A stretch of DNA of 64,000 nucleotides from Amaranthus tricolor (GCF_026212465.1 NC_080060.1:15694147-15758146); one strand, 5' to 3'. Shown: positions 46,394-58,736, counted from the first letter of the stretch. A program made the numbers and translations. The notes: generated by a model from the sequence alone, not told the origin.

Positions 46394-47702
46394 ACATTAG
46401 AGAGGTGACTCATCTCTCCTTTCTCCATTTGGTGCTCTACATTAGGGATGCAGGCGGGGCGGGTCTAATAGAAGACCCGCCCCATCCCCGCCCCATCGGG
46501 GAGGGGAAGGGTCCCGGTTTGATGGGTCATGGGGCGGGTACGGGTATAAAATTCATACCCACCGCGGGGATGGGGATGGATTTTAGGTGAAACCCGCCCC
46601 ATACCCGCCCCCCGCCTCAAAATATGTACAAATTTTGGGAAACCGGATACCCGGTTTCCGGTATTACACGGGGATGGATACCCATATGGGTGGTGGGGCG
46701 GGGATGGTTTTAGATACAAACCCATCGGGGCGGGGACGGGGAAAAAAATTATACTCGCCGCGGCGATGGAAATGAGGATTGCATTAACAAATGGGGATGG
46801 GGATGGTAATTCTAATACCCGCCCCGCCCCATTTGCATCCCTACTTTACATGCTATCTCATGTGACTATCAGTTTCCACTAAAGCGTATAATCTTTTTAT
46901 TTAGGGGCAAAGTAGGAAATATTGGATCTGTTTTCTTAAAACCTTATCACTAATTATGTTTCTTGTCCATCTAGATGTATTTGAAATATGCCAAATATTG
47001 TATTTACATTTTTTTACTGATATATCATGCACCCGCTACGACAACATTCATTCTTCTCTATAGGTAATCTGAGAGCAGTTATTTGTTTCTTATGTTGTAG
47101 AAATTATTCGTTGTATTCTCTTTCAGAAAAACATCCTTTACCAACGAGCATATCTCATCGTATAATCTATCGGGCACATTAAAGTCTATCTAAAGGTTTG
47201 CCAGTCAACCCATATACATCTTTGTGTGATTCATGCAACTAAAGATACAATAGAATGTTAGTGAAATTGAACAATAGAAAGAACCGTTTAGAATCAAGGT
47301 TTTGATCTTAGTCTACATATACCACCGATTGTTCATCATTTACAGGTACTTCACTAAACTATGTAGGGAGAAAATGCTAGTAAGTGTATCGAAATACGCA
47401 AATAGTTGCGTCGTACACAATATGTTATATGGATTTGGAAAAACTTTTCAGGTACCGATTCTTTAAAAACTTCTGTTTGCACAATCCCAGAACTTATCTC
47501 AACCACCAAGTTATAATGAAAGTTCCAGTCATAGTAATTCGCAAAATACCTTTTCTTACTATGTGTTCTCTAACTTCATCTGATTGCTTAAATGATCAAT
47601 TTTTCATTTCATACACGGTTATCTTATCTTTATTGTCAAACTATTTCTACAAGAAAATTCCAAAATATCTTCCAATCCTTTCATAATTGAAAGTTAACAA
47701 TT
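46394..47702. repeat. Anonymous triplicated sequence, copy 2 (split by hAT-like element)
   Basis: Begins AGAGAGGTGACTCATCTCTC, as does copy 3 at 47712. It is interrupted at 46443-46843, then continues parallel to copy 1 (GTTGTAGAAATTATTCGTTG against GTTGTAGACATTGTTTGTCA). Short open frames are unsupported. Confidence 0.75.
46443..46843. mobile_element. GC-rich hAT-like miniature element
   Basis: Inverted ends TAGGGATGCAGGCGGGGCGG and TAGGGATGCAAATGGGGCGG enclose 401 bp of strikingly GC-rich sequence (CCCGCCCCATCCCCGCCCC). The 8-bp flanks CTCTACAT and CTTTACAT differ by one base, fitting the 8-bp target duplication of hAT elements. Overlapping open frames on both strands come from base composition. 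Confidence 0.75.
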
Positions 47703-48030
47703 CCTCAACTTCAGAGAGGTGACTCATCTCTCCTTATTCAGTATGGTGCGCTGCATGCTATATCACGTGACTATTAGTTGCCACTAAAGCTTATAATCTT
47801 TATTATTAGGGGTAAAGTAGTAAAAAAGATTGATCTGTTTTCTTGAATCCTTATCACCAATTATGTTTTTTCACGGAAAGATGTATCGCAAATATGACAA
47901 TCATTGGCATTCACATTTTTTATCGATTTATTATGCACCCACTAAGATAAGATTCTTCTTATTTATAGGTGATTTGGGTCTTGTGTTGTAGAGATTGTTT
48001 GCCATTGTATTCTCTTCTGGCAAAATTTCC
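47703..48030. repeat. Anonymous triplicated sequence, copy 3 (truncated)
   Basis: Matches copies 1 and 2 from CAGAGAGGTGACTCATCTCT to TTGCCATTGTATTCTCTTCT, then gives way to a copia remnant. Confidence 0.7.
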
Positions 48031-48830
48031 TACAACCTTAGAATAGGTCTTGAATAAGTGTCTTTCCTTGCACACGTGCCATGTGGCCCTTGAATCCATC
48101 CACTATGAAACTTCATCCTGCACAACATTCAAAATTGAATCATTCAAACTTGAATAATTTTGATTTAAATTCAAACCAAAATTTAAATCACCTTGTGAGG
48201 TAACACCTTTCATGTTAAGAATTAATATTACTATTAGATGATTCGTTTCCCTTCTTTTCCTCGAGGGATTTCATCCTATGCTTGTGGCTGAAACAGTCAT
48301 TCTTTTGGTGTCCCAACTTTCCAAAAATCCAACAAGACTTGTGAGGTGGTGTGGTCTTTGCAACTTTTCCTTTTAGGATAAGTTGCCATGTTGGCCTTTC
48401 CTCTTTCCATTTTGTAGGAAGTTTCCCCAATCATGTTAATGGATCAGATATTAGAGTTTTTAGATCCCCCACTCTCTTGAGCCCTTATACTCACTTCAAT
48501 TTGAAGATGAGTACCTAATTGATTTATATCAATATCCTCTTCCTTATGCTTAAGTGTTCTTAACATCTCTCCAAGAATAAGGTAGTTTATCAATTATACT
48601 TGACACAACAAACACTTCATCCATATTAATATAATGATGCTGTAAGTTTGAATAAATGTGTTGCATCTCATGGAATTGGTCCATGATAGGGTGGAAAACA
48701 ACAAACTTATAATTGTTAAAACTAGAGACAAGAAATTTCTTACTTGTGGCGTCCTCTGCCATGCATCTACCTTTTAGAATATTCAACAATTCTTTTGCGG
48801 ACTCCACATTTTAATAAACATCATATAAAG
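48031..48830 (-). pseudogene. Copia Gag-protease remnant
   Basis: On the minus strand, 48807-48550 encodes a UBN2-type Gag piece (MESAKELLNILKGRCMAED, FHPIMDQFHEMQHIYSNLQ, VSSIIDKLPYSWRDVKNT). 48430-48215 holds a degenerate zinc knuckle (CWIFGKLGHQKNDC, second Cys changed to Phe). Near 48095-48050 the frame WMDSRATWHVCKERHLFKT is a protease motif with DSG changed to DSR. Frames are broken between these pieces. It differs in sequence from the copia-type array at 22027-27272, so it is another family. Confidence 0.8.
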
Positions 48831-49235
48831 AATCAACCATACCGTTCAACATATGACCACGGCAAGTAAAATCATCGTTGTCCTATTTATTCTTTTTTCA
48901 CATCTCCTCAATTGTTTCATCTTCTTTCTCCTCCAGCCTTAATGTAAAAATTACATACGCAACGTTGAGAGTGGTGAGCAAACATAGCATTTTCTTTTGA
49001 AATCTTCGGAATAAACCCCTATAAATTTTTTTAATCTAAGTATATTCGTTGTCATCTCCTTAAGACTCGACATCTCTTAAGACATTAACGCTTTTAGATT
49101 GTTAAATGTTTTATATGAATAAAACTTGAGATTAGAAGTACCGCTATGAAATTATAAGTCTTTGCAACCTAATCCAAATTTCTAGGAATTGAAATTACAA
49201 CGAATTTAATTGACTTAAAATAAATAAATAACTTT
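48831..49235. other. Low-information DNA, possibly more copia remnant
   Basis: No open frame of note. Minus-strand words near 48840-48900 could continue the Gag N-terminus. Confidence 0.35.
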
Positions 49236-49703
49236 AGGAAAAATTACCCTGAATAATACGAACTTTCACTGATTTTCCAACAATAATACGAACTTTCAAT
49301 TAACCATGAATAATACGAAGTTTAAGACGTTTTTTCCGCTGGTATACCGGACTGGTTTATAACCGGGAGAAAAGGTCATTTTTGACCGTTGCACAGCAGG
49401 CTTCATCTCCTTCCTCTATTTCATTCTTTTTTGCAGATTTTTTAATTCATTTCCTCACTTTGTTCTTCCATTTTAATTCTTCTTCCAACTTCTTCTCATT
49501 TATTTTTCTTTTTTCATTTTCATTTTATCTCTAAACTAATTTGATGTTGAACATGTATTCTCCTTCGTCATCATCTCAATTTAGAACATCAATTGTAAAA
49601 GGAATTCCTTTATGTAAACATGGTGTTCATGCTAAATTACAAGTAGTCAAAAAAAGAACAAGGATTGTTTTTTGCTTTGAGTATAAAGAAGTAGCAGGAG
49701 CAG
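49236..49703 (+). mobile_element. Putative Mutator-like element end with GRF zinc-finger fragment
   Basis: AAAAATTACCCTGAATAATACG at 49237 onward (broken here as AAAAATTACCCTG and AATAATACG), with repeats of AATAATACGAACTTTCA, resembles the ends of plant Mutator-like elements. The DNA is cut off at 49703 by the LTR of the next retrotransposon. No partner end is visible in the window. Confidence 0.4.
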
Positions 49704-49711
49704 TGTAGCAG
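49544..49711 (+). pseudogene. GRF-type zinc-finger fragment
   Basis: A 55-codon frame starts MLNMYSPSSSSQFRTSIVKG and contains IPLCKHGVHAKLQVVKKRTR then IVFCFEY. The C-x-HG spacing with a later F-x-C resembles the GRF zinc finger found in many plant transposon-captured proteins. The normal glycine-arginine-phenylalanine word is lost, and the frame is closed by the abutting LTR at 49704. Low confidence in function; probably a dead fragment. Confidence 0.4.
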
Positions 49712-51639
49712 GAGCGGCACTCTCGATACATAATTAACATTAATAATTATACTTAACATGAATAACGTGGAAGTGTAAAACGCCAAACTGCTAAAAACCA
49801 TTTAAACTAAAACCGTTCAAAACATAAGTTAAAAAAAAAAATCTTACAACTGAGAAAATATAAAATAAGGTTTGCTTAAATACGATAAAAAAAACATAAG
49901 TACAATATAGTCATCAAAGTCATCAAGTAAAATCAACGCAGCTACGTCCTCGATAGAATAATTAAAGTTGTGGCTTGGATCGAAACTTGAGCAAAATTTT
50001 CCTGCAAAATACTGTCATCAATAATACGGATGATAGCCAATTAAATTGGTCAGTGATACAGCCGAGTATAATTTTCTCAACAAGCTTATGATGTGATAGT
50101 TAAATCATGCTTACAGAATAATCATCAAGCACAATAAAGAAGGTTATGACTCATTATTGACCTTTACTAAGCCGCTAAGTTACATTCTAAATACTTGGTA
50201 ACCTTAATGCTTATTTAATCAAATTCAATAAAGCCTCATAATTTTACCATCATAGCACATCACAAGATCACAATAATAATGACTACTGATATATGTAAGG
50301 GTTTGGTTAGGTGAGGACCGTAGTCCTAAACCCTAACTGTGGTGGGAGTCGTCACTCCTCTCAATACTGTTATGCTCGAGACTTTACAGGATGGGTTTTT
50401 CGCCGACCCCCTGTCTGACACCGCATTTTACGTGCTGGCTAACACGGACGCCGGGATTTTACATGTCGGTCCATGGTTCGACGTTACCTTACTATCAGAG
50501 TCATACAATCAATATCATGCAATATCAAACAAGACTCTAAACCGAAATAGTTTACATTCTTATAAGTCAAACTTCCACGAGTCAAAATTTTGACAATTTT
50601 ACCCTTTTAATAGAAACAAATTACTAGTATCTAATAAATTAATATTAATTAAAAAACAAATTTTCGTAGCTATACTAAGATTCTCAAGGCTAAACTAAGT
50701 CATTATTATGTCAAAAAATAATCATAAAAGTCAAGAGTAATATTTCTACGTACTTAATAATGTATTTTATCAAATAATCAGTAAAATAGTAAAACGGACC
50801 TATCATAACTATAAAAAACATAATCCAACAAGTTATTAAGGGTCCAAAATCTAAATGAAATGAGTTTTCGAGAAAAACAACGCTAAGCATTTTAACAAAT
50901 TTGTTTGACTATTTTACCGATAAAGCGATTAATAATTATTTATAATTACTTGAGTCCATAATACAAAAAATAGAAATTTATCAAAAACACCAAGATGATA
51001 CGAAATCATTTTAAACACATAAGTTTATTTAACTAGTAAAATTCATATATATCTATATTATCAAAAATTTTCATATATATGACTTTTTTCGAGTGTCCCA
51101 AAAGTATTATTGTTTTGACGAAAATATCACTAAACTGATATGACTTTAATATTACCATGTAAAGTTTAAATGACTAAAATAAATAATGTTGATCATGCTT
51201 TTATATTATCGAGTAACCATAAATAAATATCACATAACGAGAGAGTTAAAAAATGTGTACCATTTTCCTCCAAAGGTGGTGCTAAACCAAGTAAGAGAAT
51301 AATAATAGGAAAAGAAAAACTTAAAGAAATAAGCTCCAAAAGAGAAAGTCTTCAAGGCTCCAAGCTTCAAAAAAGTAGATCTTCAATTACCCAAAAGAAA
51401 ATGATATCCAAGCTCCCAAAGAAAATGATATCCAAGCTCCAAAAGATAATACTTGACTTTTCAAAAGTTGATGATTATTGGCTTAAGAAGTGATAAGATC
51501 AAGCTCCATCTTCATTTGATTCTTCAACTGATAAAAAAGGTATAAAGTTAGTAAGATGTTAATGAAGTGAAGATATAAGAAAGAATGGTAGAAAGATTTG
51601 ATGATGGGGGTGCAAGTGATCTCATGGCTAAGGAGGGGT

Positions 51640-51647
51640 ATTTATAA
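51640..51647 (-). promoter_or_regulatory. TATA box in gypsy 1 LTR
   Basis: Minus-strand TATAAATACCCCTCC within the LTR, in the same orientation as pol. Confidence 0.5.
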
Positions 51648-52192
51648 TGGGTTTTGGGCAACTTTTTAGTTCATAAGATTGTATGAAAAAGAAGACTAAC
51701 TTGTGTAAGTGATTTAGAGTGTGTAAGTGAATGTGTAAGAATTGGAGTGTGAAAGTGGATGTGTAAGAGTTTGGAGAAGAAGGTTAACTTGTGTAAGGAA
51801 ACGGTGATAGCTTGTGTAAGTGATGAACATTATGGATTGATGTAGAAACGATTTTGGTTCATCAAATTTTTGTTCTAGGTTATACTAGTGAAATGTTTTA
51901 GATTAATGGAAAAGTATGATTAAGGTTTGATTATGATAATATGATAGTTTACTTAGAAAATTTTGGTTAAAACTATACTTAAAGTTAATAAGAAAAATGT
52001 AGTTAATTTTTAGGTATAAAATAATTAAACCAAAGTTATAAGGTTAAAATGATAATTAGTAAAGTTAGTTTAAGAAAACGAAATTGAAACGTAACGTTTT
52101 AATAAAACCGTAAATATAATATCAAAATTTTACTTTTCGTAATATAAAATAATAAAATAATATTTTAGTGCTTAAAAAGAAATTTAAGAATA

Positions 52193-52426
<234 letters not shown>

Positions 52427-52560
52427 TTAGTATTTAGAAGATATTACAAAATCAGAATAAGGTTTAGGAATTAAAGGTGATTTGAATTAGATAACCAAAG
52501 GATTAGGAATTCGAAAAAAAATTTCGGAATAATTAATCTTCGAAATTTGAGCCTGTTACA

Positions 52561-52577
52561 ACTCTTTCCCCCTTTAG
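52561..52577 (-). promoter_or_regulatory. Polypurine tract of gypsy 1
   Basis: Minus strand AAAGGGGGAAAGAGT directly precedes the LTR start TGTAACAGG. Confidence 0.8.
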
Positions 52578-52594
52578 ATAGTTTCGTCCCGAAA

Positions 52595-55209
52595 CTAGGA
52601 CTTACCAAAAAGGTTAGGATAATGCTCTCTCATGTCGACCTCTATTTCCCAAGTCGCCTCTTCAACCCCGTGGTTTGACCACAAAACCTTGACCAATGGA
52701 ATCCTCGAATTTCTCAACTCTTTTACTCGGGTATCTAAGATTTTGATTGGTCGTTCCTCATACACCAAAAACAGCTCAATCGAAAGCGACTCGTGAGCTA
52801 GAACATGAGATGGATCATGAACATACTTCCTCAACTGTGAAACATGGAACACATTATGAACTTTTGCTAAACTTGGAGGTAAAGCCAACTCATAAGAAAC
52901 TTCCCCGACTCTCATCAAGATCTCAAAAGGTCCAATAAATTTTGGACTCTAATTTCCCCGAACTCCAAAACGCTGGGCACCCCTCGTAGGTGAAACCTTT
53001 AGGAAAACCTTGTCACCAACCTCAAATTGCAACATCTTTCGACGATTATCAGCATAACTCTTTTGTTGGCTATGTGCTGCTCTCATGTTTTGTTGAACAA
53101 TCTTCAGAGCATCAATGGATTCCGGAATCACATCTGGACCTTCGGGAATGGTCCTATCCATCAAATCCCAACACAAAGGTACTTGGCACTTCCTCCCATA
53201 AAGAGCTTCATACGATGCCGTCCTAATACTAGATTGGAAATTGTTGTTGTAGGCGAACTCCACCATCGGTAATTTATCTTCCCAAGAACCTTCAATGTCC
53301 AACACACAACATCTCAAAAGATCCTCAAAAGTCTGAATAGTTCTCTCAGTCTGACCATCAGTCGCAGGATGAAAAGCAGTATTCAAGCACAACTTACTCC
53401 CTAAAGCTTCCTGCAACTTTTCCCAAAACCTCGATAAAAACTTCGGATCCCTATCCGATACTATAGTCCTCGGAACACCATGAAGTCTGAAATTCTCTCG
53501 GACATAGGCATCTGCTAGTTGCTTGGCCCCCCAAGTATTCTTCATCGGCATAAATCTAGCGACCTTGTTCAATCTGTCAAAAATGACCCAAATAACATCA
53601 TTCCCTCGCTGGGTCCTTGGTAGCCCTACCACAAAGTCCATAGAAATCGAGTCCCACTTCCAATCTAGGACAGGCAACGGTTAAAGCAACCCTGAACTCT
53701 TTTGTCTCTCGAACTTTACCCTCTAGCAGACTAGGCACTTAGATACAAAATCAGAGACGTCTTTCCTTAGAACTTTCCACCAAAATATCTCTTTTTTCTC
53801 TTCAATCATCTTATCTCGACCTGGATGCAAATGAAATAAACTTTGATGACCTTCCTTCAGAATCTCATTCTTCAATTCAAATTGATTTGGAACACACAAT
53901 CTACCGTTAATACTCAACTGTCCTCTTTCTCCTAAATCAAAAGCATCAGTCTCATTTTCCTCAACTCTATGGATCAACTCAACAATCTATGGATCCTCAA
54001 GTTGTGCCTCAATTATACGATCAAACAAAGTGGGTTGTATAGTCATTGCTCCCAAATAATGACCAACCTCGTGTCGACTACAAATCTCTAATCCCAAACT
54101 CTGCATCTCACGATACAACTCCCATGGTACAGACCTAATGACATTCACAGACACCTTCGGTCTCCTACTCAAGGCATCAGCTACCTTATTCGCTTTTCTA
54201 GGGTGGTACACAATTTCAAGATCATAATCCTTAATAACCTTAAGCCACCACCTTTGGCGCATGTTCAATTCCTTTTGGTTGAAGAAATACCTCAAATTTT
54301 GATGATCAGTGTAGATCTTACACGGTAACCCATACAAATAATGTCTCCACAACTTCAAAGCAAAGATCACTGCAGCAAGTTCAATGTCATGCACGGGGTA
54401 ATTCACCTCATGTGGCCTTACCTGCCTTGATGCATAAGCTATGACCTTTCCTTCTTGCATAAGTACACGACCCAAACCTTTGAATGAAGCGTCACAATAG
54501 ACCTCGAATGGCTTGCTACAATTAGGCATTGCTAAAACAGGGGCGGTAGTAAGTCTTTTCTTTAATTCCTCGAAAGAAATTGTGTGCCTCTCATTCCACA
54601 GAAATCGTATCCCTTTCTTCAACAGCTTAAACATGGGACGAGAAACCTTAGAAAAGTTTTCAACATATTTCCTATAGTACCCAGCTAATCCAATAAAGCT
54701 CCGAACTTCAGTCACATTTCTATGAGTCGGCCAGTCCGTTATTGCTTTAATCTTATCAGGATCTATAGAAATTCCACCTTAGACACCATATGACCTAGAA
54801 AAGAAATTTCCTCAAGCCAAAACTCACACTTACTAAACTTCCCATAAAATTTCTCTTTTTCTCAAAAGCTCCGGAATCATTCTCAAGTGTTCTTCATGTT
54901 CTTCCCTACTCCTTGAATATACCAAAATATCATCGATAAAAACAACCACGAATTTATCCAAATAAGGACGAACATACCTCTGCATCAAATCCATAAATAA
55001 TGCAGGTGCATTTGTTAACCCAAATGGCATCACCAAAAACTCATAATGTCCATATCGGGTCCGAAATGCTGTTTTAGGAACATCCTCCTTGGCTATCCTC
55101 AATTGATGATATCCAGACCTTAAATCAATCTTTGAGAACACCTGAGCACCTCCTAGCTGATCAAAAAAATCATCTATCCTACGCAAAGGATAACGGTTCT
55201 TAATGGTGA
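52595..55209 (-). pseudogene. Gypsy 1 Pol (RT-RNase H-integrase-chromodomain), broken
   Basis: From 55209 downward: RT with [40 protein letters not shown] and catalytic FIDDILVY (about 54940). Compensating one-base shifts lie near 54850 and 54775. RNase H starts at [14 protein letters not shown] (about 54510). The integrase HHCC region lies at about 53870-53725, and its core has SMDFVVGLPRT, SDRDPKFLSRFWE and TDGQTERTIQTFEDLL. A chromodomain-like tail ([17 protein letters not shown]) ends at 52595. In-frame stops: TAG at 53984-53986, TAG at 53720-53725, TAA near 53678 and TAG near 52948; the first three sit where Gln is usual. The tail places it with Tekay-type chromoviruses. Confidence 0.9.
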
Positions 55210-56315
55210 TGTAACACCCCGTAATTTATCAGGTTTAAAAAGAAAATATAATAAGATAAAAAAATTAATAAGATTATTAAATTATACTATTTTACATATA
55301 TAATTATAAGAATAAAGTAAATTAAATTTTAACGGTAACGAGTTTTTTCACGTACGATGTCATCGCGTGACGTTTCTTTTCTGTTTTAACAATATCATAA
55401 TAATTACGTAATTAATTAATTAATTTTAAAAAATAATTAGGGGAAATTGAGGGGGTGGCCGGTTGGTGGTGGCATGGGAGGAGTCTTGTAACTCCTCTTA
55501 TAATTGTGTATTATGGCACAATTATGACCATTATCTTAAGTGCCTATTAATCCTTAAACTCTTTTGATTTTCCTCACCATTTCAAAACATCAAGTAAACA
55601 AAAAAATTAAGAAATTTTCTCCCTTTTTGCTCCTTGAATTCGGCACATTCAAAAGGAAAAAAAAATTCTTGTTGTTCAATCCAATCTTTTGATCAAAGGG
55701 TAAGTTTAATTGAATTGTTAATTATAGATTTTATATACAAAGATTTCTAAAAAGAATTATATTTTATGTATGATGATATCCAATGACTTACAAGAGGAAT
55801 GAATATTTTTCTTTTATATATGAAAATTTTCTCTAATAATCTTTTAATAAACTTTAATTTGTTAAAAAAAATTAAGAAAAGAACTTCTTGATGAATATTC
55901 ATTAACGAAATTTAAAATTGTTATAAGAATTAAGAATCAAAGTTACAATGATATTTAAATAATTTATTTTATGGTTTACTTTTCTCTAACAAAATTTCAA
56001 TTGTTAGATGAAATTTAAATGGTATAGACCAAGTAGTGTACTTATTCAAGAGATTATAAATCCTTTAGCAAAATTTGATTTGTTTGAAGGATTGTGTTTA
56101 TACATATACGTTTTGATTTAAAAGGGTGATTTGGTTTTATGATTCTCTACAAAATTTTAATTTGTCAAGAGAATTATGTATTTAATTTAATTATCATAAT
56201 TTATGAAATTTTAAGTTTCTTGAAGGATTTTGTGAATGTGACCTTGTTAGATGTATTTTGGTCATGGGATTTAAAAGCTTAATCACTTGAATAATGTATA
56301 TATAAAAAAAAATAA

Positions 56316-56316
<1 letters not shown>

Positions 56317-56363
<47 letters not shown>
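56317..56363. repeat. (AAT)n microsatellite in gypsy 2 LTR
   Basis: About 15 AAT units; poly-Leu frames on the other strand are artefacts. Confidence 0.95.
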
Positions 56364-56365
<2 letters not shown>

Positions 56366-57109
56366 TAAAAAAAATTTCGGGCAGCAGCAGTTCTGTCTCG
56401 GTAAAGGTGCCGATCCGGAAATGTTAGTCGTGTTCCGTTGTTTTATGTACCGATGCGTTAAAAACTCGTTAGACACTTAAAATAATTAAAAATAGTAATT
56501 GGATGTTAGAAATCATGAAATTTGGTACCCAAGGTAATTGACGCGTTTCGAACGCAGCGGCGATGTTGGATATTTTATTTGAATTTATTAAACTGTCCAA
56601 ATCGATCATTTAAGTTTCTGGTAAAAATTTACAAAACTAGAACTATTAGGTATTTGATGAAAAAATTTAAAATTATCAAATCCTAGTGAAGTCTTAGTAG
56701 TATGGAGTGGATTAAATGTGTAAACACGTTCTAATACGTGATTGTTTTGTATGTGTGTGATATTTAGGACCTCGATTCATAAGAGGGCAAAATATCTATC
56801 GTGTTTAAATATCGTTTGGTTCTAGCGCTTAAAGGTACACGCTTAGAACATACTGTTTATGTGGTTGTGCAAGTAGTGTCGTTTCATTTCTAATCGAGGT
56901 ATATTAAATCACATAAGGATTAGACACTTCAAATAATTTGAAAGAAATTAATTGGAAATTGAGAATTTATGTGTTGTCACCCAAAGGGGTTGACGTTTAG
57001 TTGGATTATGTTACCCAAAGGGGTTAACGTAATTTTTTGGATTATTACAATTATTGTTCCCATGGCAGTTATGGATCATTACGGTCACCATGAGAGTACG
57101 CATACTTTA

Positions 57110-57325
57110 GCCTTTGACGACCCGAACAGGACAGGCAACGTCTTAGGTCGGTGGTTGCCTTGGGATTAGCTCTCCCAAGTGTATTCCTCCAAAATGATTT
57201 GGATTTATACTTGAACGACCCGAACAAGACGGGCAACGTTACAAGTTGGAATTATCTAATACTGAATGATTTATACTTGAACGACCCGAACAAGACGGGC
57301 AACGTTACAAGTCGAGATTAACTAA
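57110..57325 (+). repeat. ~65-bp tandem repeats in gypsy 2 LTR
   Basis: CGACCCGAACAAGACGGGCA occurs at about 57216 and 57281, with a diverged copy at 57118. The neighbouring phrase TTACCCAAAGGGGTT is duplicated near 57010 with a partner at 56976. Confidence 0.8.
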
Positions 57326-57842
57326 TAATAAATGTATTAGAGTCTATGCATGCTAGGATAAACATATTGCTTGTGTTCAACCCGATTGATATTTGTATGA
57401 AGTCTCTGACGTGTATTGGTTTGTTTCTTTGGAACCTACTGTGTGTTGTCATACGACGACTAGTTGGTTGATTGCAGGTGGAGTTTGGAGTTAGGTCTCG
57501 ACTTAGAACCCGTAATCATCAAGACTATGCTATTATCTTTTTGTGTTGGATTATGAGTAGAAAGAAACTCTGTACTTATGTAACAATAGATAGTGTAGTT
57601 TTCTTTTCGCTTCCGCTTATTTCAATTAGTTTGTCGAGAGGCCTTTAGGCTCTCGAGTTGTACGTAAGAGCTTCCGCTTACATATTTTCTTTCACGTTGG
57701 TACTGTTTTCTGTTTTAGCTATATTTCTTTATCGACGAAACGTTGACGATCCTAGAGAAAAGTCTTCTTTAGAGTACAAAGAGTGAACTGGAGTTTGTAT
57801 TTTCATATGGATTTTCAGGTCACTTAAACCGGACCATTACAA

Positions 57843-57860
57843 TTGGTAATAGAGCCAACG
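57843..57860 (+). promoter_or_regulatory. Primer-binding site of gypsy 2
   Basis: TTGGTAATAGAGCCAACG starts one base after the LTR and is a variant of the Met-tRNA-type site (TGGTATCAGAGCC). Confidence 0.75.
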
Positions 57861-57861
57861 T

Positions 57862-58008
57862 TCCTCATATGATAAAGGAATAAACAACATTAGTAGACAG
57901 TTGGGAAGTAGTCCTTAGAACGTAAATTTGTTGATATGTGTTTGTGTTGTATGTTGTTAGGTGATAAGTAATATTTTATTTTTGTTCTTTCGTGTAGAAT
58001 CAGGAAAT
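57862..58008 (+). other. Gypsy 2 untranslated leader
   Basis: Region between the primer site and the extra ORF; TTTCGTGTAG|AATCAGG at about 57989-58003 could be a splice acceptor. Confidence 0.35.
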
Positions 58009-58736
58009 ATGAATAAGGGAAAAGCACCTATGGACTCACACACCCCCAGTGACTCTAGGGAAACACCAATGTTTAACCCAGAGATTGTTTGGAGAGAAGT
58101 CTCTAATGATGATATTTGGAGGATAAGGGATGGTGAAAGTATCCAGGAAAAAGGATGCTGATGGTTAGAACAAAAGCCAGAAGGGTATGTTACGACTTAG
58201 AGCTGGACATAAATAGGTTGCATCATTTATCTGAGACTAGGAAGGGAAAAGGACTTACACAAGGGGATCCTAGTAGGGATAATCATCGAGAACAACCCCT
58301 AGAAGAGGAAGAACCCATGGAAGAGGGAGAACTCAACTTAGGGTATGAACCTGAACGAGCTGCGAAATCAATGGAGGAACGGATCTTACCTGATCTACCA
58401 TGAGTGGAACCCCAGATTCAGTCTGAAACTGATATTGAAATGTGGGAGCCTTTGCAGGAACCACTTACTTATATAGAGATTTCCAGCGAAGATGAGAGAA
58501 GGAATTGGGGGTTGCATTATGATTTGTATGACTATGAGACTGGGTATGATAGGGGGTGGTCAGAGAAGGAGGACCCCGAAGTGGAAGTACCAACAAACCA
58601 CCCTAGGGATAGTGACAGTGAATCAGAAGAAGCATATTCGAATTCCAGCTCGGATTCTGGGAAAGACGGGGATGATGAAGACTTTGATATAGCAAGTTAC
58701 GACGAGACTGTTGACTTTTTGGACGCTTGGCGTTAA
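58009..58736 (+). pseudogene. Extra acidic ORF upstream of gag in gypsy 2
   Basis: From ATG at 58009 (MNKGKAPMDSHTPSDSRETP) the frame shifts near 58155 and continues with LMVRTKARRVCYDLELDINR and EEEEPMEEGELNLG. After one TGA (58401-58403, a possible CGA-to-TGA change) it runs through ISSEDERRNWGLHYDLYDYE to a serine- and acid-rich tail (DSDSESEEAYSNSSSDSGKD) ending LDAWR at 58736. That gives about 240 residues in all, strongly acidic, with no domain I recognise. It lies about 170 bp after the primer site and is separated from gag by the TA tract. Additional frames before gag are known in Ogre/Tat-type gypsy elements; here the pol sequence looks chromovirus-like, so the function is unknown. 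Confidence 0.6.

Larger units (their letters stand above)
55210..57841 (+). repeat. 5' LTR of gypsy 2
   Basis: It starts TGTAACACCCCGTAATTTATC and ends GGACCATTACA, immediately before ATTGGTAATAGAGCCAAC. Length about 2.63 kb. It includes an AAT microsatellite (56317-56363) and short tandem repeats around 57000-57320. Confidence 0.85.

Noticed and set aside
46405..46775. Gly/Pro-rich frames on both strands
   Set aside because: They are caused by the GC-rich hAT-like element; no homology or start context supports a gene.
50339..50593. 84-residue plus-strand frame
   Set aside because: It lies inside the LTR of gypsy 1, antisense to the element, and has no recognisable domain.
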